Origin: Xanthomonas sp. CFBP 8443
Lineage (GTDB): Bacteria > Pseudomonadota > Gammaproteobacteria > Xanthomonadales > Xanthomonadaceae
Reading direction: 5' to 3'
Assembly: GCF_025666195.1 (NCBI RefSeq)
Contig: NZ_CP102592.1
Coordinates: 3,844,001 to 3,908,000, forward strand
Length of the DNA: 64,000 nt
The translations under genes and the position numbers were made by a program. The notes under the pieces are model-generated. The model ran no database searches. It saw only the letters and a list, made by a program, of their open reading frames with translations, and was not told the DNA's origin. This document shows, piece by piece, positions 56,860 through 64,000 of the stretch. The first letter of the stretch is position 1. Every line of letters starts with the position of its first letter.

Positions 56860-57242
56860 GGAGTGCCTCCGGGGATGGGAACGCGCGCGCGACCGCGCAG
56901 GCGACCACGGCCAAGCGCCCTGGCCAACGCGGTACCTGCGGCAACAGGCACGGTAGGACCTGCTTCGCGCGGCGTCTTGGATGCCGTTGCCTTATCTGCG
57001 GACCAGCGGCCGCCTGGCTGCGAGGCGCCAGCCGCGCACGACGCCGGGGCGGCACCCGGCGTCGCCGTCGCGGCCGGCCCCACACCAAGGTATGAGGCGG
57101 CGAAACGATCCGCCGATGTCCGTGTCCTCGCCCGCCGCCTAACCTCTGCCTCGTCGAGTGGAGCGGCATCGCGGCACCACTCGCCCACGGACCGCCGCGG
57201 CACCGCCCCGGCAGCAGGCAGGCCCTTCAACAGGAGACACCC
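56860..57242. other. divergent kinase-dps intergenic region
   Basis: This 383-bp stretch holds no gene. It contains the conserved operator-like site at 57080-57102 and the dps Shine-Dalgarno sequence AGGAGA at 57232-57237. Promoters for both the kinase and dps must lie here. Confidence 0.5.
57080..57102 (+). promoter_or_regulatory. conserved operator-like site upstream of dps
   Basis: CCCACACC-N3-GTATGAGGCGGC lies 140 bp before the dps start and matches 20 of 23 positions of the site upstream of the alpha/beta hydrolase gene, with identical orientation relative to the gene. The three differences are the central bases (AAG here, TTC there). Confidence 0.65.
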
Positions 57243-57761
57243 ATGGATACCGTTTCGATCAAGTCGCGCCAGAGCAGCGCGCTGCACACGCCGACCGATC
57301 TCGGCGCCCAGGCCACCACCGATATCGGCGCGGCGCTGAACGTCCTGCTGGCGGACACGTTCGCGCTCTACCTGAAGACCAAGAACTTCCACTGGCACCT
57401 GTCGGGGCCGCATTTCCGCGACTACCACCTGCTGCTCGACGAACAGGGCGACCAGATCTTCGCCACCACCGACGCGATCGCCGAGCGCGCGCGCAAGGTC
57501 GGCGCGACTACGCTGCGCTCGATCGGCCATATCCACCGCTTGCAGCGGCTGCTCGACAACGACGCCGACTACGTGACGCCGCAGGACATGCTGGCCGAAC
57601 TCGCCGAGGACAATCGCCGGCTCACCGGCTTCCTGCGCGCGACCCATGCGGTGTGCGACGAGCACCACGACGTCGCCACCACCAGCCTGATCGAAGTGTG
57701 GATCGACGAGGCCGAACGCCGCGCCTGGTTCCTCTACGAAAGCTCCCGCGCCGCGCGCTGA
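57243..57761 (+). CDS. dps: Dps-family ferritin-like DNA-protection protein
   Basis: This 172-residue protein oxidises and stores iron and shields DNA during oxidative stress. The ferroxidase-site residues lie in TKNFHWHLSGPHFRDYHLLLDEQGDQIF (given by position: residues 47-74, His, His, Asp and Glu ligands). The remaining four-helix bundle includes VCDEHHDVATTSLIEVWIDE. The N-terminus is short and carries Lys/Arg for DNA contact. Strong Shine-Dalgarno AGGAGA. It is probably the first gene of a cluster continuing through 59480. Confidence 0.93.
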   Translation: MDTVSIKSRQSSALHTPTDLGAQATTDIGAALNVLLADTFALYLKTKNFHWHLSGPHFRDYHLLLDEQGDQIFATTDAIAERARKVGATTLRSIGHIHRLQRLLDNDADYVTPQDMLAELAEDNRRLTGFLRATHAVCDEHHDVATTSLIEVWIDEAERRAWFLYESSRAAR

Positions 57762-57800
57762 ACCCGTGCGCGGATGCGCGCAGCGACAAGGAACCGAACC

Positions 57801-58319
57801 ATGCACACCAAGATGCCGCTGCCCGCACTGCTCGCCGTGCTACTTGCCGCCAGCCCGGCGCCCGGTCATGCGGCCGCCTCGCCGGCCACGGCCGGCGCCA
57901 TCGGCCATGCCGACATCCAGCGCTGGGCCGAGGCCTGGAACAGCCACGACATCGACACGGTCATGACCCTGTTCACGCCCGACGTGGTGATCCACCAGCC
58001 CAGCAATCCCAAGCCGCTCGACGCGGCCGGGACGCGCGCGTTCTTCGCGATGATCTTCAAGACCTACCCCGACTTCCACGTGACCCTGACCGACGCGCTG
58101 GTCGACGGCATGCAGGGCGTGTCGGTCGAACGGGTCACCGGCACCTGGAGCGGCCCCTACGTGGACCCGGCGACCGGCAAGACCACGCCCGGCAACGGCC
58201 GCCGCTTCGATCACCCCGGGGTCATGCTGCTCCACTACCGCGCCGACCACCGGATCGACGAGGTCACGATCTACTGGGACCGGCTGACCGTCGACCAGCA
58301 ACTCGGCATCGCGCCGTAA
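57801..58319 (+). CDS. secreted SnoaL/NTF2-like protein
   Basis: The 172-residue product has a signal peptide (KMPLPALLAVLLAASPAPGHAA). An NTF2-like cone domain follows (IQRWAEAWNSHDIDTVMTLF, TPDVVIHQP, YRADHRIDEVTIYWDRLTVD). SnoaL-like proteins may be polyketide cyclases or carriers of small ligands; here the function is unknown. ATG 57801 with AAGGA upstream is chosen over ATG 57774. It follows dps by 39 bp and is probably co-transcribed. Confidence 0.83.
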   Translation: MHTKMPLPALLAVLLAASPAPGHAAASPATAGAIGHADIQRWAEAWNSHDIDTVMTLFTPDVVIHQPSNPKPLDAAGTRAFFAMIFKTYPDFHVTLTDALVDGMQGVSVERVTGTWSGPYVDPATGKTTPGNGRRFDHPGVMLLHYRADHRIDEVTIYWDRLTVDQQLGIAP

Positions 58320-58339
58320 CCCCACCCCTGGAGCGCATC

Positions 58340-58966
58340 ATGAGCGATCTTCCCTTGCTGACCCCCGACGCGTGCGCGCTGGTGCTGGTCGACGAACAGG
58401 CAGGCCTGGCGTTCGCCGCCGGCTCCGCCGACCGCCAATCCCTGCGCAGCAATGCCGTGGCGCTCGCGCGCAGCGCCGTCGCCTTCGCCGTGCCGGTGGT
58501 GGTCAGCACCTCAGCGTCGAAGGTCTACAGCGGCCCGCTGATGCCGCCGCTGCGCGCGGCGCTGCCGGACATCGTGCCGATCGAACGGCGCAACATGAAC
58601 CTGTGGGAAGACGAGGCGGCCAAGGCGGCCGTCGTCGCCACCGGCCGCAAGACCCTGGTCTTCGCCGGGCTGCTGACCGAAGCCTGCGTCAGCTTCCCGG
58701 TGCTGTCGGCGCTGGCCGACGGCTACAAAGTGCATGTGGTGGCCGATGCCTGCGGCGGCCTGACCGCCGCCAGCCACGATGCCGCATTGCGACGCATGGA
58801 ACAGGCAGGCGCAGTCATGACCTCGTGGCTGCAGTTCCTGCTCGAACTGCAGCGCGACTGGACCCGGCACGCCACCTACGAGGCTGCACGCAGCATCGTC
58901 GTCGACCACGGCGGCGGCTATGGCATCGGCCTCGACTACGCCCGCGACATGATCAAGCCCGCCTGA
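58340..58966 (+). CDS. isochorismatase-like cysteine hydrolase
   Basis: This 208-residue enzyme shows the family triad: Asp in ALVLVDEQAGL near residue 18, Lys in the ERRNMNLWEDEAAKAAV region or nearby, and Cys in FAGLLTEACVSFPVLSAL. It resembles YcaC-type hydrolases of unknown substrate rather than true isochorismatases. It starts 20 bp after the SnoaL-like gene, with TGGAGCG upstream. The C-terminus (VVDHGGGYGIGLDYARDMIK) is an extension of this subgroup. Confidence 0.88.
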   Translation: MSDLPLLTPDACALVLVDEQAGLAFAAGSADRQSLRSNAVALARSAVAFAVPVVVSTSASKVYSGPLMPPLRAALPDIVPIERRNMNLWEDEAAKAAVVATGRKTLVFAGLLTEACVSFPVLSALADGYKVHVVADACGGLTAASHDAALRRMEQAGAVMTSWLQFLLELQRDWTRHATYEAARSIVVDHGGGYGIGLDYARDMIKPA

Positions 58967-59054
58967 GGCAGCGCGTGGCGCCGCGGCGCCACGCGCGAAG
59001 CGTGCACCCCATGGATGCGCCGCAATGCCCGCAACAGCCCAAGGAACAACGCCG

Positions 59055-59480
59055 ATGAGCGACCTGCCACCGCCTCCACCGCCCGTCATCACCCAGGAGT
59101 TGCGCATCGTCGATGCGCAGGGCCGCCCGCGGATGCTGCTGTCGGCGCTGAACGGCGTGCCTGAGATCGTGCTGCTGCGCGAGGACGGCAGCACCGGCAC
59201 GCGCGTCGCGCTCGACGCCGACGGACGCCCGGCGCTGACGCTGCTCAACCCGCTCGCCGCCGGCCCGCAGGCCACCGTCGAAATCGACGACAAGGGCGCG
59301 CACCTGCTGCTGGAACGCCCAGGCGGCGCCTCGTCATACCTGTTCCTCAACAATGCCGGCGGCTCGGGCGTGGTGCTGATCGCGGCGGACGGCCAGCGCC
59401 GCCTCAGCGCCACCCTCGCCGCCGATGGCAGCAGCAGGATCGAGCGCGCGGAAGACTCACACGCATCGGCAAGCAAGTAG
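59055..59480 (+). CDS. conserved hypothetical protein, proline-rich N-terminus
   Basis: The 141-residue product begins MSDLPPPPPPVITQELRIVD. It continues as a repetitive beta-rich protein with alternating short strands (GRPRMLLSALNGVPEIVLL, ATVEIDDKGAHLLLE, YLFLNNAGGSGVVLIAADG). No signal peptide or helix is seen. I do not recognise the family, although the repeating pattern resembles small beta-solenoid or fibre-tip-like proteins. AAGGAA at 59041-59046 supports the ATG at 59055. It is the last gene in the dps cluster. Confidence 0.72.
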   Translation: MSDLPPPPPPVITQELRIVDAQGRPRMLLSALNGVPEIVLLREDGSTGTRVALDADGRPALTLLNPLAAGPQATVEIDDKGAHLLLERPGGASSYLFLNNAGGSGVVLIAADGQRRLSATLAADGSSRIERAEDSHASASK

Positions 59481-59969
59481 GCAAGAACGAACAGCCAGGC
59501 AATCGGCGAAGCCCGGCGAATACGGATCGCCGGCCCGCGACCGCGCGTGCTGCGATGTCCTAGCGGATCGCCTTGCTCGCCAGCTCGACCGGATCGGCGC
59601 GCGCGCACTGCTCAACCACACCGCTGGCATCGACCAACACGTCGTTCGGCGCCAGCACCGGGAACTCCCCTCGCCATGGCGCCAGGCAGTATCGCGGCGT
59701 GTCGATCGGCGTGCATGTACGGATGAAACGGCCTGGCGCGCCGTACTCGCGACCACCGGTTCCCGTTCGACCGAACGCCCTGCGCCGTGGCGACACGTGG
59801 AAACCGCAACCGTGCGATCGCCTGCAACTGATACAGTCGATGCGCCCGAATCGGCGCGGACGCGGCCTTTGCTCCTCGCCGCCACGGCGCGATCGTGGCC
59901 ACGGCCGTCAGTGTCGGCCAAGCCAGACGCATCGCATTCCGGCGCCGCACCCATTCTGGAGACATTGCC
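59481..59969. other. 489-bp intergenic region before the serine hydrolase gene
   Basis: The stretch carries no long convincing gene on the plus strand. On the minus strand a short open frame (59560-59796, listed separately) has a protein-like C-terminal half. No repeat-family copy or T-run terminator is seen. Confidence 0.4.
59560..59796 (-). CDS. possible small protein or gene remnant
   Basis: The 78-codon frame ends in a sequence that looks like real protein: PRYCLAPWRGEFPVLAPNDV followed by LVDASGVVEQCARADPVELASKAIR to the stop (residues 35-78). The first 30 residues are basic and less convincing. I know no family for it. It may be a short gene, the remnant of a longer decayed one, or chance. 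Confidence 0.3.
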   Translation of the reverse strand: MSPRRRAFGRTGTGGREYGAPGRFIRTCTPIDTPRYCLAPWRGEFPVLAPNDVLVDASGVVEQCARADPVELASKAIR

Positions 59970-61061
59970 ATGCCCGATTCGCCCGTTGCGCCCTCGATGT
60001 CGCGGCGATCGCTGCTGGCCGCCTCCGGCGCGGCGCTGTTGCTGGCCGCACTGCCTCGCCCCGCATCGGCGGCCGCGAAGGAGGCGCCAAGCATCATCGA
60101 CGCGTGGGCGAAGGCGAACGGCTTCCAGGGCGTGGTCCTGCTCGCCCGCGACGGCAAGGTCGCCTATGCGCAGCCCTTCGGCATCGTGGACGTGGAAGCG
60201 CAGCGGCCGGCGCAGCTCGACGACGTCTACGGCATCGCTTCGATTTCCAAATGGCTCACGACGCTGGCGGTGCTGCGCCTGGTCGAACGGCGCAAGCTCG
60301 ACCTCGACCGGCCGATCACCGCCTGGCTGCCGGACTATCGCGCCGACACCGGCGCCCGCATCAACCTACGCCGCCTGCTGTCCAACAGCAGCGGCCTGAC
60401 CGAGCAGTACGGCCCGGCCGCCAAGGCCGACCCATCGCTGATGACGCTGGAGCTGCCGGCTTCCGAGGCCGTGCGCCGGTTCGCCAGCGCCGACCTCGCG
60501 TTCGAGCCGGGCGCAAAATTCGACTACATCTTCGCCAACTGGATCGTCGTCTACGCCATCGTCGAAGCGGTCGCCGGCATGCCCTTTGTGGACGCCGTGC
60601 GCAGCCTGGTCCTGGACCCGCTGGAGCTGCGCCACACCGGCACCGGCCCGGCGATCGCGACCGCGCCGACCACGGTGCCCTCCTACCGGACGCTGTCGCC
60701 GCCCGAGCGCCGTACCTACGACAGGCCGGGCTTCATCGCCGCGGCCGGCGGCTATTTCAGCAACGCCCAGGACCTGATGCAGGCCGCACACCGCGTCTAC
60801 GACAAGGGCTTTCTGTCGGCAGCCTCGCTGCGCCAGCTCAACACGGTGGAAATGCCGGAGGAATATGCGCTCGGCGGCCGCGTGAAGACACTGACGCTGC
60901 AGGGCAAGCGCCGCACCTACGCCTGGGAAACCGGCAACACCGCCGGCTACCGCTCGCTGCTCGCGCACCGCCTGGACACGCGCGAGACGATCGTGATCCT
61001 CAACAACAGCAGCATGTCGCAGCGCCAACTCGACGAGTTCGCGATCGCCACGCAGTCCTGA
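59970..61061 (+). CDS. serine hydrolase of the beta-lactamase/penicillin-binding family
   Basis: This 363-residue protein has an N-terminal export signal with a Tat-like twin arginine (SMSRRSLLAASGAALLLAALP). The S-x-x-K catalytic motif is in GIASISKWLTTLAVL near residue 95. The second motif appears as FDYIFANWIVVYAIVE, where the usual Y-x-N is altered or shifted. Family elements INLRRLLSNSSGL and AAGGYFSNAQDLMQA are also present. It is probably a periplasmic esterase or peptidase of class C fold, not necessarily a beta-lactamase. GGAGA upstream supports ATG 59970. Confidence 0.87.
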   Translation: MPDSPVAPSMSRRSLLAASGAALLLAALPRPASAAAKEAPSIIDAWAKANGFQGVVLLARDGKVAYAQPFGIVDVEAQRPAQLDDVYGIASISKWLTTLAVLRLVERRKLDLDRPITAWLPDYRADTGARINLRRLLSNSSGLTEQYGPAAKADPSLMTLELPASEAVRRFASADLAFEPGAKFDYIFANWIVVYAIVEAVAGMPFVDAVRSLVLDPLELRHTGTGPAIATAPTTVPSYRTLSPPERRTYDRPGFIAAAGGYFSNAQDLMQAAHRVYDKGFLSAASLRQLNTVEMPEEYALGGRVKTLTLQGKRRTYAWETGNTAGYRSLLAHRLDTRETIVILNNSSMSQRQLDEFAIATQS

Positions 61062-61243
61062 GCGCGCGCGCTCGCCGGTTGCGATGCGCATCCCCGGGCA
61101 CGCCGGTGGCAGCCATTGCGCAACGCAGGCTGGCTTGCGGGCTATCGAAAAAAAAAGGAGGTTTCAAGGCCGCGCCGGGCAGTGAATTGCGGAGCGGACT
61201 GGAGAGTGCGGAGCGCGCCGACGCGCATGCACCTTGCAACGAC

Positions 61244-61317
61244 TGGAGCGGGCGATGGGAATCGAACCCACGTCAGTAGCTTGGGAAGCTACAGCTCTAC
61301 CATTGAGCTACGCCCGC
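61244..61317 (-). tRNA. tRNA-Gly (anticodon CCC)
   Basis: On the minus strand a complete cloverleaf is readable. The acceptor stem GCGGGCG/CGCCCGC encloses a D arm GCTC-AATGGTA-GAGC. The anticodon arm GTAGC-TTCCCAA-GCTAC has anticodon CCC, the T arm is GTGGG-TTCGATT-CCCAT, and the end is T-CCA encoded in the DNA. It is read opposite to the serine hydrolase gene. Confidence 0.96.
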
Positions 61318-61437
61318 GTCGCCGGTGCAGTCTATGCGGTGGGCCGGCGGTTGCGCAAGAAATCGGTGCGACAAACTGCGGCGATGGCGCGCCGGCACCC
61401 ACGCGATCGCGATGCCGGTACTTGCAAGGTGGGATTC

Positions 61438-61503
61438 TTGTGGGAGGGGCTTCAGCCCCGACGCCTTGTCGACAAGGCGTCGGGGCTGAAGCCCCTCCCA
61501 CAA
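61438..61503. repeat. 66-bp perfect palindrome of the REP-like family
   Basis: The sequence is perfectly self-complementary around 61470/61471 for 33 bases on each side. Each arm carries the repeat-family core (GGGAGGGGCTTCAGCCCC) extended by GACGCCTTGTC. It lies between tRNA-Gly and the esterase gene. Confidence 0.9.
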
Positions 61504-61505
61504 CG

Positions 61506-61564
61506 TGACCTTGCGATGTCGCAAGGTCATGCGCCGCCCATCGTACCCGGCAGGCCGGGCACGA
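61506..61564. terminator. two further hairpins downstream of the esterase gene
   Basis: An 11-bp perfect stem occupies 61506-61516 and 61519-61529 (two-base loop). An 11-bp stem with one G-T pair lies at 61541-61551 and 61554-61564. The second begins 22 bp after the esterase stop on the minus strand. No clear T-run follows either, so termination may be Rho-assisted or the hairpins may protect mRNA ends. Confidence 0.55.
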
Positions 61565-61585
61565 TGGACAGCCGCGACGCAGCGT

Positions 61586-63406
61586 TTAGAAGCTGCCGCC
61601 GAAGTTCACGAACAGCGAGGTGTCGCGCGCGCGGCTCTGGCCGGTGGTGGCGGCGATGCCGACATTGCTCTCCAGGCCCCACACCTTGGTCCGCGCGCCC
61701 AGCACCACCGAGGCGTAGTTGCGGTCCATGGCCAGGCCCGGCACCGCGTAGGCGCCCAGCTCGGGCATGGTCTGCAGCCACGCGGTGGCCTGCTCGCCCT
61801 TCTTGAACTCGTGGTCGTAGGTCGCCTGCACGTACGGCTTCACCATGCCGGCGTCGACGCTGGCCTTCCAGCCGAGGCGGCCGACCAGCGACTCGACGTC
61901 CTGGTCGTAGTAGCCCAGCGCGCTGGAGTTCGGGTTGCTCTCGGTGTAGCCGTCGAGCTTGACCTTCTGCCAGATCGCCGCGGCCACCGGGCCGTGCTTG
62001 AACGCGCCCTCGCCGAACTCGTAGCCGCCCTGCAGCGCTGCGGTCAGGTTGCTGCCGTCCGGCGAGCCGTTGTGCTCGATGGTGGCCGCCGCCAGGTTGA
62101 CCTTGCGCTTGACGTCGTAGCTCAGCCAGCTGTAGCTGACCTGCGCGTTGACCCACGCGCGCTCGCCGTACCAGCCGGCGAAGCCGCCCAGGGTGCTGTC
62201 GTCCTGGGTGTAGTCGCCGCCGCGGTTGCCGAAGTCGGCGTCCACGCGGCCGAAGCCGCCGAAGCCGCCGAACACCCACTCGCCGCGCGACCAGTCCACG
62301 CCGAACAGGCCGGCCGGGGCCAGGCCGTCGTACAGGTCGCCGTGCGAATAGCGCTGCATGTCGCCGCGCAGGTTGCCCCACCAGCGCATGCCGTCCGCGT
62401 CCGGGCGGCCGTCGACGTGCCAGGCGACCTGGTCGGCGCGCGCGCGGCCGGTGACCTCGGCCGAGTGGCTCAGCACCTGCTGCAGGCGCGGGCCTTCCAG
62501 GATCGACAGCGCGTACTGCGCCAGCAGTTCGTGGGTGCGGCCGGTGGGATGGATGCCGTCGGCGAACACGTAGCTGTCGGCGGCGTCGGCACTGACGTAG
62601 CTGGTCGGGTTGCAGGTCAGCGACTGCGCGGTGATCTGCGGCTGGCAGGCGGTGCCGGTGGCGTTGCTGAAACCGTAGGTGGACGGGCTGGCGATCACTT
62701 CCTGCAGCAGATGGAAGGTATCCACCGGGATCACCTGCAGCCCGGCGCTCTTGAGCCCGGCGAACAGCGCGCTGTTGTAGCTGCCGGCCAGCGCGGTGCC
62801 CTGCGCCATCGTCGTGGCGCCGCCGGCGCGGAAGCGCGGGGTGAGGCCGACGTCGGGGATGGTGGTGACCATGACGTAGCGCGCGCCGGCGTTCTGCAGG
62901 CCGGCGACGATGCCCACCTGCGCGGTCACCGAGTTGCCGATCGTGACCTGCGCCGGTGCGCCGGCGGCGACCGCCAGCAGGTCGTTGGCGCCGCCCCACA
63001 CGCTGTACAGCGCGTTCGGGTCGGCCTTGCCGCCGTTGGCGGCCAGGTAGTTGCTGGTCTGCGTCGCCAGCGACGGCGCCACGCCCAGCGCGCTCGGGTT
63101 GGCCACGCCCACGCGGGCGTTGCCGGCGGCGTAGTTGTCGCCGATCTGGCCGTTGCCGTTGGCGTGGCCGTCGGTGTGGTAGTAGTCGGCGATGTACTGC
63201 GCCCAGACCCAGTCCGGATTGGTCGTGAACTGGCCGGTCACCGCCTGCGCCGAGGCCGGCAGCAGCGGCCGGTAGTAGCCGGCGTCGGTCAGGCTGTCGC
63301 CGAAGAACACGGTGCGGCTATAGGTCTGCTGCGCGAACGCGGGCGCGGCGGCGAGCACGATCGCGGCGGCCAGCAGCGAGCGGAGTGGACGGATGGACGA
63401 AGTCAT
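61586..63406 (-). CDS. GDSL autotransporter esterase (EstA-like)
   Basis: The 606-residue protein has a signal peptide (IRPLRSLLAAAIVLAAAPAFA). An SGNH/GDSL esterase passenger follows, with the nucleophile in VFFGDSLTDAGYY, GANDLLAV and the catalytic His in FADGIHPTGRTHELLA near residue 320. From about residue 340 an autotransporter beta-barrel ends in the outer-membrane signature LFVNFGGSF. It hydrolyses esters or lipids at the cell surface. ATG 63406 has GGGAGGGC upstream; the longer open frame is not signal-peptide-like. Confidence 0.93.
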   Translation of the reverse strand: MTSSIRPLRSLLAAAIVLAAAPAFAQQTYSRTVFFGDSLTDAGYYRPLLPASAQAVTGQFTTNPDWVWAQYIADYYHTDGHANGNGQIGDNYAAGNARVGVANPSALGVAPSLATQTSNYLAANGGKADPNALYSVWGGANDLLAVAAGAPAQVTIGNSVTAQVGIVAGLQNAGARYVMVTTIPDVGLTPRFRAGGATTMAQGTALAGSYNSALFAGLKSAGLQVIPVDTFHLLQEVIASPSTYGFSNATGTACQPQITAQSLTCNPTSYVSADAADSYVFADGIHPTGRTHELLAQYALSILEGPRLQQVLSHSAEVTGRARADQVAWHVDGRPDADGMRWWGNLRGDMQRYSHGDLYDGLAPAGLFGVDWSRGEWVFGGFGGFGRVDADFGNRGGDYTQDDSTLGGFAGWYGERAWVNAQVSYSWLSYDVKRKVNLAAATIEHNGSPDGSNLTAALQGGYEFGEGAFKHGPVAAAIWQKVKLDGYTESNPNSSALGYYDQDVESLVGRLGWKASVDAGMVKPYVQATYDHEFKKGEQATAWLQTMPELGAYAVPGLAMDRNYASVVLGARTKVWGLESNVGIAATTGQSRARDTSLFVNFGGSF

Positions 63407-63560
63407 GGATGCCCTCCCGGGCGATAATGAAGGTGACTCGGGGCACGGCCAGAACATACGCAGCCGCATGGCAGGCATGATTTCACCTCTGCCCTGCGCG
63501 CTCACGTTGCACTGCCGCAATACATCGCGCGCCTGACGGCACGCACTGCACAATGATGAC

Positions 63561-63761
63561 ATGAACATCGAATTGAACGGCCAGCTCCGCCCTTTGCAGC
63601 CCCACACCACCGTCGCCGTCCTGCTGATCGAGGAAGGCCTGGCGCAACGCCGCGTCGCGGTCGAGGTCAACGGCGCGATCGTGCCGCGCGGCGCGCACGC
63701 CGAGCACGCGCTGCGCGACGGCGACCGGGTGGAGATCGTGCACGCGCTGGGCGGCGGCTGA
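63561..63761 (+). CDS. thiS: thiamine biosynthesis sulfur carrier ThiS
   Basis: This 66-residue ubiquitin-fold protein begins MNIELNGQLRPL and ends in the characteristic C-terminal GGG, which is adenylated and thiocarboxylated to donate sulfur for thiazole synthesis. It lies 54 bp before thiG. No TPP riboswitch is recognised in the 154 bp upstream. Confidence 0.93.
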   Translation: MNIELNGQLRPLQPHTTVAVLLIEEGLAQRRVAVEVNGAIVPRGAHAEHALRDGDRVEIVHALGGG

Positions 63762-63815
63762 ATCCCGCGCGGCGCCGGCTCGGCAGCGTCGGGTGCGATG
63801 GGCGATAATCCGGCG

Positions 63816-64000
63816 ATGAACGCTCACGCCCCCCACGATGCGCTGGTGATCGCCGGCAAGCCCTACCGTTCGCGCCTGCTCACCGGCACCGGCAAGTTCG
63901 CCGATCTCGAACAGACCCGGCAGGCTACCGAGGCCGCCGCCGCGGAAATCGTCACCGTCGCGATCCGCCGCTCCAACATCGGCCAGAACCCCGGCGAGCC
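63816..64000 (+). CDS. thiG: thiazole synthase ThiG (partial, runs off the window)
   Basis: The first 61 codons are present: [20 protein letters not shown], then [20 protein letters not shown] and the beginning of the VTVAIRR segment of the TIM barrel. The conserved GTGK(F/Y) is the family hallmark. ThiG condenses deoxyxylulose 5-phosphate, dehydroglycine and ThiS-thiocarboxylate into the thiamine thiazole. The catalytic lysine lies beyond the window. Confidence 0.93.
   Translation, partial: MNAHAPHDALVIAGKPYRSRLLTGTGKFADLEQTRQATEAAAAEIVTVAIRRSNIGQNPGE

Noticed and set aside
54254..57169. A single 971-codon minus-strand frame joining the PAS kinase and the FixJ regulator
   Set aside because: Only its last 215 codons are real (the FixJ regulator). 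The kinase is in another frame, overlapping by ATGA, so this is not a hybrid kinase.
61116..61508. Plus-strand open frame with the peptide GDGNRTHVSSLGSYSSTIEL
   Set aside because: This peptide is the translation of the tRNA-Gly gene read on the opposite strand, a well-known false protein.
63407..63560. A TPP riboswitch before thiS
   Set aside because: Neither of the conserved THI-box elements (such as CTGAGA) is visible in the 154 bp upstream.

Overview
The window looks like a chromosomal segment of a GC-rich (roughly two-thirds G+C by eye) gammaproteobacterium of the Xanthomonadaceae, most probably Xanthomonas. The reasons are the type IV pilus locus layout (pilS-pilR, pilB, pilA, pilC, pilD-coaE), many copies of the short palindrome with core 'GGAGCGGCTTCAGCCGC', a GcvT-free set of conserved housekeeping neighbours (rluD-pgeF opposite bamD; sucCD beside pilSR), a large TonB-dependent receptor and a GDSL autotransporter esterase. 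The genus call is inference; no 16S or other marker is present.

Layout. 0-5.2 kb: membrane PQQ glucose dehydrogenase (gcd) and a PAS-containing chemoreceptor behind a sigma-28-like promoter. 5.6-9.6 kb: DCC-family protein, DUF4166-type protein, pgeF and rluD on the minus strand, divergent from bamD. 9.8-12.05 kb: two-gene osmoprotectant ABC transporter with a fused binding-protein/permease. 12.4-16.05 kb: ergothioneine genes egtB-egtD with a divergent PLP enzyme. 16.2-20.7 kb: nadE and a second PQQ dehydrogenase, separated by a tandem array of palindromic repeats. 20.9-25.0 kb: membrane O-acyltransferase with SGNH domain, then sucD/sucC. 25.3-30.3 kb: pilS, pilR and convergent pilB.

30.4-40.6 kb: a visibly less GC-rich block inserted between pilB and the pilins. 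It holds four glycosyltransferases, a flippase, two methyltransferases, a large GT-C-type membrane glycosyltransferase and two tandem pilin genes. The GT-C gene lies directly downstream of the pilins on their strand, which suggests that the block decorates the type IV pilus. The first pilin has a good sigma-54 (-24/-12) promoter, matching the sigma-54 activator PilR encoded 12 kb away. 41.0-43.8 kb: pilC, pilD, coaE.

43.9-47.5 kb: an OmpR-family two-component system with a small periplasmic protein, then rimK. 47.8-52.5 kb: TonB-dependent receptor and Tat-exported phospholipase C. 52.8-61.1 kb: a stress-type region with an alpha/beta hydrolase, a single-domain response regulator, a FixJ-type regulator with its PAS kinase, Dps, a SnoaL-like secreted protein, an isochorismatase-like hydrolase, a small unknown protein and a serine hydrolase. 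Two near-identical 23-bp sites precede the hydrolase and dps and probably mark a shared regulon. 61.2-64.0 kb: tRNA-Gly(CCC), a set of strong palindromes, an autotransporter esterase, thiS and the start of thiG.

The most interesting points are the pilin glycosylation island, the shared operator of the FixJ-type regulon, the roughly 112-bp tandem repeat array and the 66-bp perfect palindrome. Start codons were re-chosen where signal peptides, overlaps or Shine-Dalgarno sequences favoured an internal start. All domain and family assignments are from reading the protein sequence, not from database searches.
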